DNA from: an uncultured Clostridia bacterium
GTDB taxonomy: Bacteria > Bacillota > Clostridia > TANB77 > CAG-508
Length of the DNA: 51,564 nucleotides
Assembly: GCA_947591045.1 (NCBI GenBank)
Contig: CANQCV010000010.1
Location: 1 to 51,564, forward strand
Direction: 5' to 3'
Position 1 is the stretch's first letter, and every line of letters begins with the position of its first letter. The position numbers and the translations under genes were made by a program. Shown piece after piece: positions 17,227-25,746 of this stretch. The notes under the pieces were generated by a model. The model ran no database searches and was not told the DNA's origin. It worked only from the letters and a program-made list of their open reading frames with translations.

Positions 17227-18426
17227 TTACCTTGTAGGTCGTATTATCACTCGAGAATTTTCTGGTCCAATGCCAATATATTTTACCGGCACTTTCACAA
17301 AATTTTCAATCTCTTGGACAAATGACCTTGCCCTATCTGGTATTTCTCCCCAAGTCTTACACTCACTTGCATCCCATCCTGCAAAAAATGTTTTGTACAT
17401 TGGCTGACAATTTTCAATATCTGCAGGCACAGTATTTAAGAGTTCAGACTTGCGTCTGTAGGCAATACACAGTTGGACTTTTTTTAGCTTGCCAATGGCG
17501 TCTAAATTATTTATTGCTAAACATTTAACACCTTTTTTAAACACCTCGTCTCTAACCATCACTAGATCAAGCCAACCACACCTCACTAGTCTTTTCGTGA
17601 TATTACTGTGTTCGTGGCCAGCCTCTCTTATGAGATTACCTATCTCATTGTTTTCTTCGGTAGGAAATGGTCCCTCACCTATCTTAGAAGTGTAGGCTTT
17701 CATAACACCTATTACTTCATCTACATAGGTCGGTCCAATTTCTGCACCTGTACAAGCTTGGTTACCTACTAGTATGATTTTATTTTTGCTGTCTTTCATC
17801 ATCTTCTTTAACATTTCTGTTGTGTTTTTAATGAAAGGAGCTAAAACTTTCCCATACTCTAGATAGGTTTCTAGTATCTCTTGTACATCAACTATTCTGC
17901 TGTACGCACATAGGATAATCTCATTCATTTTTAAAGAATCTTCGATTTTTTCGCGAAAGTCTTCTTCACTTAGTAAATCAATCATCCTAATTCCGGTATG
18001 TCTGCAGTTTTCTTCACAACAAGGTTCTACACCATTACTAACGGTTCCTCTACTTTTATCACCCCTTATTAACTCGCGAATTTCGTCTAGCATGATATGC
18101 CAAGGCATAATCACATGGGCTTTCTGGCTTATTGCCAGATTTTCCGGTGTAATCTTTACACCTTTTTGACGCATACTTTCTATTTCTTCTAAAAGCACTT
18201 TTGGGTTGATTGGCACATCTGGCGCAATAATAGAGCACACCTCTGGATTGGTAATAGAAGACGGTAACAGGTTTACAGTATACCTTTGTCCCTTGACTAA
18301 AATGGTATGTTCTTCACTGTTTACTTCTGCACACCGAACCACCGCTTTGGCATTTAGTGATTCGTAACTAGTGACTGTCTCTTTTCCTTCATTTCCACAC
18401 TGAACGCCTGTGATGATTTTTAACAC
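17227..18426 (-). CDS. Divergent PurA-like paralogue, probably foreign
   Basis: A 399-residue homologue of adenylosuccinate synthetase (PurA). The correspondence runs along the whole length: GVQCGNEGKE for the P-loop GxQWGDEGKG, KAVVRCAEV...EHTILV for the VVRxxGG...GHT block, then YTSKIGEGPFPTE, CGWLDLVMVR and KVQLCIAYR. The usual catalytic Asp of GDEGKG is Asn here, the GTTGRGIGP loop is replaced, and the LDIDHGTYPYVTSS block is missing, so ordinary PurA activity is doubtful; a changed-specificity nucleotide ligase (as in PurZ) or a binding role is possible. It has its own consensus promoter, a GTG start after AAGGAGGA, and its own terminator. Base and codon use are clearly GC-richer than neighbours, and it has an in-frame CGG (18334-18336, Arg31), which suggests transfer. 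Confidence 0.75.
   Translation of the reverse strand: MLKIITGVQCGNEGKETVTSYESLNAKAVVRCAEVNSEEHTILVKGQRYTVNLLPSSITNPEVCSIIAPDVPINPKVLLEEIESMRQKGVKITPENLAISQKAHVIMPWHIMLDEIRELIRGDKSRGTVSNGVEPCCEENCRHTGIRMIDLLSEEDFREKIEDSLKMNEIILCAYSRIVDVQEILETYLEYGKVLAPFIKNTTEMLKKMMKDSKNKIILVGNQACTGAEIGPTYVDEVIGVMKAYTSKIGEGPFPTEENNEIGNLIREAGHEHSNITKRLVRCGWLDLVMVRDEVFKKGVKCLAINNLDAIGKLKKVQLCIAYRRKSELLNTVPADIENCQPMYKTFFAGWDASECKTWGEIPDRARSFVQEIENFVKVPVKYIGIGPENSRVIIRPTR
18334..18336 (-). other. In-frame CGG without frame break (PurA-like)
   Basis: CGG is codon 31, aligned with the conserved Arg of the PurA VVR block, and the frame continues. A +1 shift here would stop within five codons. One of only two such codons in the window, both in GC-rich genes. 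Confidence 0.85.
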
Positions 18427-18507
18427 TTTAAAGTCCTCCTTTTAATTTTGCACTATCTTTCCTCCATCTTCCATTTTTTAGATGGATTTTATGCATTGTA
18501 CTGTATA

Positions 18508-18536
18508 ATTATACCATTTTTTTATGTAAAGTTCAA
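18508..18536 (-). promoter_or_regulatory. Consensus promoter of the PurA-like gene
   Basis: On the minus strand TTGAAC (18531-18536), 17 bases and TATAAT (18508-18513). It overlaps the last codons of bofA. Confidence 0.75.
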
Positions 18537-18791
18537 TATTATTTGCAATATTATTAAAAGTCCTGCACCTGGAAGTCCTAATAACCCTACAAATATAGAT
18601 GTTACTACATTTATTCCTATATGAAAACCAAAATTTGCTCCTATTAAATTAATAATAAAGATTAACACTCCTCCTAAAATCGAGTTTATAACCAATTTTA
18701 AAATACTTTTTAAAGGCAATATAAAGATTTTACCAAATATAAATAAAAAGACAATACATGCAACATATGTTAAAATATTATTAAAGTCCAA
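18522..18791 (-). CDS. bofA: Pro-SigK processing inhibitor BofA
   Basis: An 89-residue integral membrane protein of the BofA family, which holds SpoIVFB inactive until the forespore signals. Hydrophobic segments are at about 7-25, 33-55 and 60-88. The conserved C-terminal text is present: IGANFGFHIGINVVTSIFVG then LLGLPGAGLL, matching Bacillus BofA (GIHVPINLVTT...GILGIPG). It follows yaaL directly, the same gene pair as in Bacillus. sigK, spoIVFA and spoIVFB elsewhere in the window complete the checkpoint set. Length is normal and there is no frame break. Confidence 0.93.
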   Translation of the reverse strand: MDFNNILTYVACIVFLFIFGKIFILPLKSILKLVINSILGGVLIFIINLIGANFGFHIGINVVTSIFVGLLGLPGAGLLIILQIILNFT

Positions 18792-18841
18792 GTATCATCA
18801 CTCCTTTTATTTTTAATTTTATGATAATACTTGGACAAATA

Positions 18842-19117
18842 TTACTGTGCCTTATTGTTTTTTATATAAATTTCATTTACCATATCTAAAGCAATACCTT
18901 TTTTTCTTGCTTTTTTCATTAAATAATCTAGCTTTGTTTGAATTGCTTTAATTTGATAAGAATAATAATCAATCAATCCCTCTTCTGCATATTCAAAATT
19001 TTTATGAGCCAAATTTAAATCTTGCTTTGCTTTTAAAACACTAACAATAAGCTCTAAATCTTTTTCTTCATCAGATTTATCTGTTATATTTTGTTCTCTT
19101 ATATATTCTTCAGACAT
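18842..19117 (-). CDS. yaaL: YaaL-like DUF2508 protein
   Basis: A small helical protein, 91 residues from ATG 19117 with TAGGAGAAAA before it. It is mostly charged alpha helix (EEKDLELIVSVLKAKQDLN, NFEYAEEGLIDYYSYQIKAI) and ends KARKKGIALDMVNEIY. DUF2508/YaaL is the usual neighbour of bofA in Firmicutes; the neighbour relation helps the assignment. Its function is unknown. Gap to bofA is 50 bp. Confidence 0.8.
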   Translation of the reverse strand: MSEEYIREQNITDKSDEEKDLELIVSVLKAKQDLNLAHKNFEYAEEGLIDYYSYQIKAIQTKLDYLMKKARKKGIALDMVNEIYIKNNKAQ

Positions 19118-19255
19118 ATTTTTTCTCCTAATTTTTATTTTTAGTATTATATGCAAAATTTGTAAAATTATTCATTTTTACATATAGCTTTTTTACTTTA
19201 TTTATGTTACAATAGTTCTCATATAATTACTCTATATAAATTGGGAGGAATTTTT

Positions 19256-20545
19256 ATGATAGATATTAAATTTTTAAGAGAAAATCCAGATGCTGTAAAG
19301 GAAAACATTAAGAAAAAATTTCAAGACCATAAGCTTGTTTTAGTAGATGAGGTTCTTGAATTAGACCAAAAAAATAGAGAGGTAAAATTAAAAGGAGACG
19401 AATTAAGAATGAATAGAAATTCTTTTAGTAGTCAAATTGGTCTTTTAATGAAATCTGGAAAAGTACAAGAAGCGGAAGAAATGAAAAAACAAGTTGCAGA
19501 TATTAATGCAAAACTTGAAGAAAATGAAAAATTAGAACAAGAATATAGCGAAAAAATTACGGAAAGAATGATGAAAATTCCTAACATTATTCATGAATCT
19601 GTTCCTATTGGAGAAGATGATAGCAAAAATGTAGAAATTCAAAAATATGGTGAGCCTACCATACCAAATTATGAAATTCCTTATCATTCTGATATAATGG
19701 AATCTTTAAGTGGTCTTGATTTAGATAGTGCAAGAAGAGTTGCAGGAAACGGTTTTTACTATTTAATTGGAGATGTTGCAAGACTTCATTCTGCAATTCT
19801 ATCATATGCTAGAGATTTTATGATTAATAAAGGCTTTACTTATTGTATTCCTCCATATATGATTCGTAGTGATGTTGTAACAGGTGTTATGAGTTTTGAA
19901 GAAATGGATGCCATGATGTACAAAATCGAGGGAGAAGATTTATATCTAATTGGTACTAGTGAGCATTCTATGATTGGTAAATTTAAAGACCAAATTTTGC
20001 AAAAACAAGATATGCCATATACAATGACATCTTATTCTCCTTGTTTTAGAAAAGAAAAAGGAGCGCATGGTATAGAAGAGCGTGGCGTTTATCGTATACA
20101 TCAATTTGAAAAACAAGAAATGATAGTTGTATGTGAGCCAGAAGATAGCTGGAAATGGTATGATAAACTATGGTCATATACAGTAGAATTATTTAGAAGT
20201 ATGGACATTCCTGTTCGTACTTTGGAATGTTGCAGTGGTGATTTAGCAGATTTAAAAGCAAAAAGTTGTGATGTAGAGGCTTGGAGTCCAAGACAACAAA
20301 AATATTTTGAAGTAGGTTCTTGTTCAAACTTAACAGATGCTCAGGCAAGGCGTTTAGGTATTCGTATTAAAGGTGAAAAAGGAAACTACTATGCACATAC
20401 TTTAAACAATACTGTCGTTGCACCTCCTCGTATGTTAATTGCATTTTTAGAAAACAATTATAATGAAGATGGAAGTGTAACTATCCCAGAAGTACTTCGT
20501 CCATATATGGGCGGAACAGAAAAATTAGTTCCTAAAAATAAATAA
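19256..20545 (+). CDS. serS: Seryl-tRNA synthetase
   Basis: Class II aminoacyl-tRNA synthetase, 429 residues from ATG 19256 (GGGAGGAATTTTT before it). Residues 1-110 are the coiled-coil arm that contacts the long variable arm of tRNA-Ser. Catalytic motif 2 is at about 255-275 (SPCFRKEKGAHG, then GVYRIHQFEKQEM), and motif 3 near the end (NNTVVAPPRMLIAFLEN). No T-box was seen in the 100-bp upstream gap. Followed by engB after 16 bp. Confidence 0.97.
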   Translation: MIDIKFLRENPDAVKENIKKKFQDHKLVLVDEVLELDQKNREVKLKGDELRMNRNSFSSQIGLLMKSGKVQEAEEMKKQVADINAKLEENEKLEQEYSEKITERMMKIPNIIHESVPIGEDDSKNVEIQKYGEPTIPNYEIPYHSDIMESLSGLDLDSARRVAGNGFYYLIGDVARLHSAILSYARDFMINKGFTYCIPPYMIRSDVVTGVMSFEEMDAMMYKIEGEDLYLIGTSEHSMIGKFKDQILQKQDMPYTMTSYSPCFRKEKGAHGIEERGVYRIHQFEKQEMIVVCEPEDSWKWYDKLWSYTVELFRSMDIPVRTLECCSGDLADLKAKSCDVEAWSPRQQKYFEVGSCSNLTDAQARRLGIRIKGEKGNYYAHTLNNTVVAPPRMLIAFLENNYNEDGSVTIPEVLRPYMGGTEKLVPKNK

Positions 20546-20561
20546 TAAGGAGTATTTTAAG

Positions 20562-21143
20562 ATGATTATAAAAAATGCTGGATTTAAAATTTCAGCAGTA
20601 AATCCTAAACAATATCCAAAAGACGACTTACCACAAATTGTTTTAGTTGGTAAGTCTAATGTTGGTAAATCTTCTTTTATAAATACAATGTTAAATAGAA
20701 AGAAATTAGCTAGAACGAGTAGTGAACCTGGAAAGACTAGGCAAATTAATTTTTATGATGTTAATCATGAATTTTATTTTGTAGATTTGCCAGGTTATGG
20801 TTTTAGTAAAATGTCTAAAGTAGAACAACAAAAAGTGGGAAAATTTATAGAGGAATATTTAAATATAAGTCCTAATATTTGTTTGATTATTTTCCTAGTA
20901 GACATTAGACATGAATCTAATCAAAATGATAAATTGATGTATGATTATATTGTAAGTCGTAATAAACCTTGCATTATAATTGCAAATAAAGCCGATAAAA
21001 TTGCCATTACAAAGGTAGATGAGGCTATTCATAAATTACAAGAAAACTTAAATCCATTACATGACTTTTTGTTTTTGCCTTTTTCTTCGGAAAGAAAAAT
21101 ATACACTGATGAAGTATGGAACAATATTGAAAAATATTTATAA
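20562..21143 (+). CDS. engB: Ribosome biogenesis GTPase YsxC/EngB
   Basis: Essential GTPase needed for 50S subunit assembly, 193 residues. G1 is GKSNVGKSS at about residues 30-38, G3 is DLPGYGFSK at about 75-83 and G4 is NKADK at about 143-147. The Thr-rich switch (TSSEPGKTRQINFY) is present. AAGGAG is upstream, and it lies 16 bp behind serS, so the two are probably co-transcribed. Confidence 0.96.
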   Translation: MIIKNAGFKISAVNPKQYPKDDLPQIVLVGKSNVGKSSFINTMLNRKKLARTSSEPGKTRQINFYDVNHEFYFVDLPGYGFSKMSKVEQQKVGKFIEEYLNISPNICLIIFLVDIRHESNQNDKLMYDYIVSRNKPCIIIANKADKIAITKVDEAIHKLQENLNPLHDFLFLPFSSERKIYTDEVWNNIEKYL

Positions 21144-21160
21144 TTTTTTAGATTAATTTG

Positions 21161-21189
21161 TTGACTTTTTTGTCATGATATATTATAAT
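21161..21189 (+). promoter_or_regulatory. Consensus promoter of the 88-residue ORF
   Basis: TTGACT (21161-21166), 17 bases and TATAAT (21184-21189), one of the strongest promoters in the window. Confidence 0.8.
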
Positions 21190-21247
21190 CAAAAAACATT
21201 ACGCTATTTTATGCGTATGTAAAAAAATTTGGAAGGAGACTTTTCAA

Positions 21248-21514
21248 ATGACAGCTAGTTGTTCCCAAAGACGCTCGTACTACTTTACCTTCCTGAACGA
21301 GGAAGATGCCGCTGGTTTCTTGGACTTTGCCAAGACTCATGAGCGGGTGCTCTTGGCACAACATCCGTATGACGGTTCCGGAAAGCCTATCCGCAACCCC
21401 CTTCATGTCCTTGTAACTATTAAGGGCTGGGGATATGATCCGTTCGTCCACAGTAAGTTGGTAGATGAAGCGGAAAAGCTTGGTGGTCATTATATTCGAA
21501 GAGTAGAACCATAA
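21248..21514 (+). CDS. GC-rich 88-residue protein, unknown, probably foreign
   Basis: An 88-residue soluble protein with no recognised family. The order is a beta strand (RRSYYFTFL), a helix (NEEDAAGFLDFAKT), a strand, a Gly/Pro loop (HPYDGSGKPIRNP), a strand (LHVLVTI), and a helix (HSKLVDEAEKLGG) ending in HYIRRVEP; this alternation suggests a small alpha/beta fold, but that is a reading by eye. GGAAGGAG lies before the ATG. It has its own promoter and its own terminator, so it is a self-contained unit. Its base and codon use (GCC, CTC, TTC, CCG, CGG) are far more GC-rich than serS/engB on one side and gltX on the other. The in-frame CGG (21344-21346) codes Arg33 in the standard code. Confidence 0.6.
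   Translation: MTASCSQRRSYYFTFLNEEDAAGFLDFAKTHERVLLAQHPYDGSGKPIRNPLHVLVTIKGWGYDPFVHSKLVDEAEKLGGHYIRRVEP
21344..21346 (+). other. In-frame CGG without frame break (88-residue ORF)
   Basis: CGG is codon 33 (THERVLL). A +1 shift here would give a different 24-codon tail. The second of the two non-frameshift CGG codons in the window. Confidence 0.85.
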
Positions 21515-21525
21515 TCCAAAAAAAC

Positions 21526-21551
21526 GGAGAGGGAATTTCCCTCTCCATTTT
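21526..21551 (+). terminator. Terminator of the 88-residue ORF
   Basis: GGAGAGGGAA (21526-21535) and TTCCCTCTCC (21537-21546) with a run of T after it. On the other side it borders the DUF951 stop codon, so it may also terminate that operon. Confidence 0.85.
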
Positions 21552-21731
21552 TTATTTTACTATTTTTTTCACTATCATTTTTAAAGCTTTTGGTCTTTCT
21601 AACATAATAACATGACCACATCCTAAACATTTTAATTTAAAATCTACGCCAACTCTTATTATTTCCCACAATTTACTACCACATGGATGCTGTTTTTTTG
21701 TTTGTACAATATCACCTACATTATATTCCAT
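21552..21731 (-). CDS. DUF951 small zinc-binding-type protein
   Basis: A 59-residue protein. It begins MEYNVGDIVQTKKQHPCGS and continues WEIIRVGVDFKLKCLGCGH, then VIMLERPKAL. The GDIVxxKKxHPCG...W.I.R.G.D.K.KCxxCGxxVML pattern is the DUF951 family, found in most Firmicutes. The CxxC and the HPC group suggest metal binding. Cell function is unknown. Its ATG lies 15 bp after the gltX stop with GAGGG before it, so it is the last gene of an rnj-gltX-DUF951 run. Confidence 0.9.
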   Translation of the reverse strand: MEYNVGDIVQTKKQHPCGSKLWEIIRVGVDFKLKCLGCGHVIMLERPKALKMIVKKIVK

Positions 21732-21745
21732 TTCGTTTACCCTCT

Positions 21746-23398
21746 TTATTTTATTGCCTTTTTTATCCTATTTAATACACTTTCTTTTCCTAGAACTTGC
21801 ATAATTTCATACATATCTGGCGTATTTTGTCTTCCTGTTAAAGCAACTCTTAAAACTGTACTTACATCTCCAACATGTCCTGGCCATTTTTCAGGCTCTT
21901 TTTTATATTCTTTTACTTCCCTTGCATAGCCTAATTCTTCTGATAAATCTTTTATTTTATCAAACCATGTTTGTTTATCATCTTCTATATTAAAATATTT
22001 TTCTACATATGTAGTTAATATCTTATTTATTTCAGATTTATCAGATATTTTTGCATAATCATAAGAAATATCTTTATCCAAAAATTCCTCGTCATACATA
22101 TAAATAATAGCATCTTTTACATCTGACCATTTACTAATATCTTTTCTTGGTTTTACATTTTGTCTTTCAATTCCAAATACCTTTAAAGAATAATCTTTAT
22201 CTTTTTGTATTAAATCTGCAAGAAATTTATCATATCTTTTGGCCCATGAAAGTACTTCATCATATAATCTTTCTTTTGAATATTTTGAAATAACATTTTT
22301 TGATACATCTAATAATTTTACTATATCAAATACAGCTCCACTTACACTCATTTTATTTAATTCAAACTTGAATTTTGACATATCTTCATCTGGATTTGTT
22401 TTTCTCCAAAGCTCAAAACTCGAATTTCCAATATTCATTAAATACTCACAAACTGCCTCTTGTGGTATTCCCTCTTCATGGTAATAACTTACTGCTGCCT
22501 CTGGGTCTTTTCTTTTACTTATTTTTCTCTTTTTTCCATCTTCTTCTTTTAGAATTGGTGCATAATGACAATATTTTGGTACTTTAAAGCCGAGTGCTTT
22601 AAATAACTCTAGATGTAATGGTATAGAAGATACCCATTCATCTGAACGAATTACATGTGTCACTCTCATCAAATGGTCATCTACTGCATGTGCAAAATGA
22701 TATGTTGGAAGTCCATCTGCTTTTATAATAACAATATCTTGGTCATTTTCTGGAAAATCAATATTTCCTTTTATAACATCATGATGTCTTATTTTTCTTT
22801 CTTCATTTCCCATTGATTTAAATCTAACTATATATTTTTCACCATTTTTAATTTTTTCTATTGCCTCATCAACAGGTAAATTTCTATATGTTGCCCATAC
22901 ACCATAATATCCTGTTCTAATTTTTGCACTTTCCTGTTTTTCGCGCATTTTTTCTAATTCTTCTGCTGTTGCAAAACAAGGGTATGCTCTTCCCTGCTCT
23001 ATAAGATATTTTGCATAAGATTCATAAATTTCTTTTCTGTCACTTTGTTTATATGGACCATAATTTCCCTTTGACTCTGTTTCATTTATCATTCCTTCAT
23101 CAAATTCTATTCCAAAGTCTTTTATTGAATTTACAATTTGATTTACACCATCTTCAATCTCTCTTTTTTGGTCTGTATCTTCTATTCTTAACAAAAATAC
23201 TCCATTTGTTTGGTCTGCTAAATGCCTATTTATTACACATTGCATTAGTCCACCTATATGCACAAAACCCGTTGGACTTGGTGCAAATCTTGTTACAATA
23301 GCATCTTCTGGTAAAGACCTTTCTGGATATTTTTTTTCATAATATTCTATGTCTTTTGCATTTGGAAATATTAAATCTGCTAAATCTTTATAATTCAT
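21746..23398 (-). CDS. gltX: Glutamyl-tRNA synthetase
   Basis: Class I aminoacyl-tRNA synthetase, 550 residues. The HIGH motif is HIGG in RFAPSPTGFVHIGGLMQ at about residues 38-54, and the KMSKS-like loop is KRKISKRKDPEAA at about 290-302. A long C-terminal helical anticodon-binding part follows. The start YKDLADLIFPNAKDIEYYEKKYPERSLP is an N-terminal extension seen in a clostridial subgroup of GltX. Whether it is discriminating or also charges tRNA-Gln cannot be decided here. Operon with rnj upstream (36 bp) and DUF951 downstream. Confidence 0.95.
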   Translation of the reverse strand: MNYKDLADLIFPNAKDIEYYEKKYPERSLPEDAIVTRFAPSPTGFVHIGGLMQCVINRHLADQTNGVFLLRIEDTDQKREIEDGVNQIVNSIKDFGIEFDEGMINETESKGNYGPYKQSDRKEIYESYAKYLIEQGRAYPCFATAEELEKMREKQESAKIRTGYYGVWATYRNLPVDEAIEKIKNGEKYIVRFKSMGNEERKIRHHDVIKGNIDFPENDQDIVIIKADGLPTYHFAHAVDDHLMRVTHVIRSDEWVSSIPLHLELFKALGFKVPKYCHYAPILKEEDGKKRKISKRKDPEAAVSYYHEEGIPQEAVCEYLMNIGNSSFELWRKTNPDEDMSKFKFELNKMSVSGAVFDIVKLLDVSKNVISKYSKERLYDEVLSWAKRYDKFLADLIQKDKDYSLKVFGIERQNVKPRKDISKWSDVKDAIIYMYDEEFLDKDISYDYAKISDKSEINKILTTYVEKYFNIEDDKQTWFDKIKDLSEELGYAREVKEYKKEPEKWPGHVGDVSTVLRVALTGRQNTPDMYEIMQVLGKESVLNRIKKAIK

Positions 23399-23434
23399 AT
23401 CTTTATTTTCTCCTCTATTTGTTAATATTTTTTG

Positions 23435-25303
23435 CTACACTTCCATAATAATTGGTAAAATCATTGGGTTACGCTTTGTTTTTTGGAAAATATAATCTCT
23501 TAAATTATCTTTTAATGTTGATTTAATTGTTGTCCAATCGCGTATTCCTTGTGACTCAAAAAGTCTTACTTCTTCTCTTATAACTTTTTTTACATCTTCC
23601 ATTAAATTTTCAGATTCTCTTACATAAACAAATCCTCTTGAAACAACATCTGGTCCAGATACTATCTCTCCTGTTGCTCCATCCATTGTCATAACAATAA
23701 CAATCAAGCCATCTTGTGATAAATGTTGCCTATCGCGAAGTACTATATTTCCAACATCTCCAACACCTAGTCCATCAACTAAAATTTTGCCAGATGGAAC
23801 TGTTGTTGTAAGTTTAGCCTCTTTTTTATTTAATTCTAATACTCTACCATTACTTAATAAAAATATATTCTCTGGTGGAATTCCCATTTTTTTAGCTGTT
23901 TCTGCATGTGCCCTTAATTGCTTATATTCACCATGTACAGGTATAAAGAACTTTGGCTTTGCAAGTGCTAAAATTAATTTTTGCTCTTCTTGGCAAGCAT
24001 GGCCAGATACATGTATATCTTCTAGTGCGCTATAAATTACCTCTGCACCAATTTGCATTAAATCATTAATAACATTTGAAACCAATTTTTCATTTCCGGG
24101 AATTGGTGTTGCAGATATTATTACCATATCATTTGGAGTAATTTCTACTTTTTTATGTTCGCCTGATGCCATCCTCGTTAGTGCAGACATAGCCTCTCCT
24201 TGACTTCCTGTTGTGATAATAACTAATTGCTCATCTGGGAAATTTTTTATCATATCAATATCAATAAACATATTTTCAGGAGCATTAATATAGCCTAATT
24301 CTCTTGCGGTTTCTATCATATTTATCATACTCCTACCACAAATAGCAATTTTCCTACCATATTTTTCTGCTGAATTTACTATTTGTTGTACTCTATGCAC
24401 ATTTGAGGCAAATGTAGCAACAACAATTCTTTTATTATTGTTTAAAAATAGTTTATCGAAAACTTCTCCTACAGAGCTCTCTGACATTGTAAAACCTTTT
24501 CTTTCTGCATTTGTACTATCAGAAAGTAGTGCTACAATTCCTTTATTTCCTAATTCTGCTATTCTTCCTAAATCTATTAGTTTATCATCTATTGGAGTAT
24601 AGTCTATCTTAAAGTCCCCTGTATGAAGTACAATGCCTACTGGAGTGTGAATTGCAAGCATTACTGAATCTGGTATGCTATGGTTACTTCTAATAAATTC
24701 TACTCTAATATTTCCAAAATGTACTGTTTGCCCTTGCTCTACTGGTACCAATTTTGTTGATGCAAGTAATTTGTGTTCTTCTAATTTATTTTTTATAAGT
24801 CCTATTGTTAATTTTGTTGCATAAATTGGAACATTAATCTGTTTTAATAAATATGGTATTGCACCAATATGGTCTTCGTGTCCATGTGTAATAACTAGTC
24901 CTTTTATCTTTTCTTTGTTCTTTTCCAAATATGTTACATCTGGTATAACCAAGTCTACTCCTAACATATCGTCTTCTGGAAACTCTAGTCCACAATCTAC
25001 TAAAACAATTTCATTTCCATATTCAAAAACAGTAATATTTTTCCCTATTTCGTCTAAGCCACCAAGTGGTATAATTTTTAAATTATCTCTTTTAAATTCA
25101 AACTGTGGTGAACTTGCTGTTTTTCTAGGAACTCTTCTTCTTTCCTCTAATATTTTCTCACTTTTTATATTATTTGCCATTTGATTTAAAGCTGTATCTT
25201 TATTTGTTTTTTCCTGATTTACGCTTTTATTTCTTCTTGGAGCTCTTGTTTTTTGCACTTTCTTTTTTGTGCTCTCTTGCTCTATAAATTCTTGCTCGCT
25301 CAT
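23435..25303 (-). CDS. rnj: Ribonuclease J
   Basis: Metallo-beta-lactamase/beta-CASP ribonuclease, 622 residues, with both 5'-3' exo- and endonuclease activity in relatives; the main mRNA-decay and rRNA-maturation enzyme in bacteria lacking RNase E. The first 70 residues are a basic, low-complexity extension. The metal motif THGHEDHIGAIPYLL is at about residues 139-153, GDFKIDYTP further on, and the beta-CASP region with TGSQGEAMSALTRM and VHGEYKQLRAH. The C-terminus ends TKRNPMILPIIMEV. All key residues are present. First gene of a run into gltX. Confidence 0.95.
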   Translation of the reverse strand: MSEQEFIEQESTKKKVQKTRAPRRNKSVNQEKTNKDTALNQMANNIKSEKILEERRRVPRKTASSPQFEFKRDNLKIIPLGGLDEIGKNITVFEYGNEIVLVDCGLEFPEDDMLGVDLVIPDVTYLEKNKEKIKGLVITHGHEDHIGAIPYLLKQINVPIYATKLTIGLIKNKLEEHKLLASTKLVPVEQGQTVHFGNIRVEFIRSNHSIPDSVMLAIHTPVGIVLHTGDFKIDYTPIDDKLIDLGRIAELGNKGIVALLSDSTNAERKGFTMSESSVGEVFDKLFLNNNKRIVVATFASNVHRVQQIVNSAEKYGRKIAICGRSMINMIETARELGYINAPENMFIDIDMIKNFPDEQLVIITTGSQGEAMSALTRMASGEHKKVEITPNDMVIISATPIPGNEKLVSNVINDLMQIGAEVIYSALEDIHVSGHACQEEQKLILALAKPKFFIPVHGEYKQLRAHAETAKKMGIPPENIFLLSNGRVLELNKKEAKLTTTVPSGKILVDGLGVGDVGNIVLRDRQHLSQDGLIVIVMTMDGATGEIVSGPDVVSRGFVYVRESENLMEDVKKVIREEVRLFESQGIRDWTTIKSTLKDNLRDYIFQKTKRNPMILPIIMEV

Positions 25304-25746
25304 TTCTAATTTAATCTTTCCTTTCTACTTATTTTAATTTATACACAATAATTCATACCTATCTATAACAAGACATAGTTTTCCTGTACAATAAAAGAGT
25401 AGTTTAATATTATAAACTGCTCTTTTAGGATAATATAATTTTATTTTTAGCATAACTCATAACAAACAGAATATGTATCTATTTTTCCGCACAATAAACA
25501 CATCTTATCTGTTTTAAACTTATCTCTCATAATAAAATTTATAATCCGCTTCTTATCGTTTACAATAATTTTTCTCGTTAAATATTATATATAAATCTCT
25601 TCTTTACCTATTTTGGTAACAACTGTTATTTATTATACTATTTTTTATTATTTTTGTCAACTTAAATAAAAAGGGGCAATTTTAATTGCCCCTTTAAGTG
25701 TTATTTTCTTTGTATTATCTCTCTTTCTTTTTAATCAAGTAGTTTT
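25304..25746. promoter_or_regulatory. 443-bp gap upstream of rnj
   Basis: The gap holds an imperfect 14-bp hairpin (AAAAGAGTAGTTTA at 25393-25406 and TAAACTGCTCTTTT at 25413-25426) about 90-125 bp before the rnj start, which could be an attenuator in its leader, and the GLUG-gene terminator at 25671-25694. I see no gene in it. Confidence 0.5.
25671..25694 (-). terminator. Terminator of the GLUG prepilin gene
   Basis: AAGGGGCAATT and AATTGCCCCTT form an 11-bp stem; on the minus strand a T-run follows. Confidence 0.85.

Noticed and set aside
17227..18426. Ordinary housekeeping purA
   Set aside because: The catalytic Asp is replaced, key loops are missing, and composition differs strongly from the host.
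19157..19255. T-box leader for serS
   Set aside because: Only about 100 bp are available and no T-box consensus or long leader hairpin was seen.
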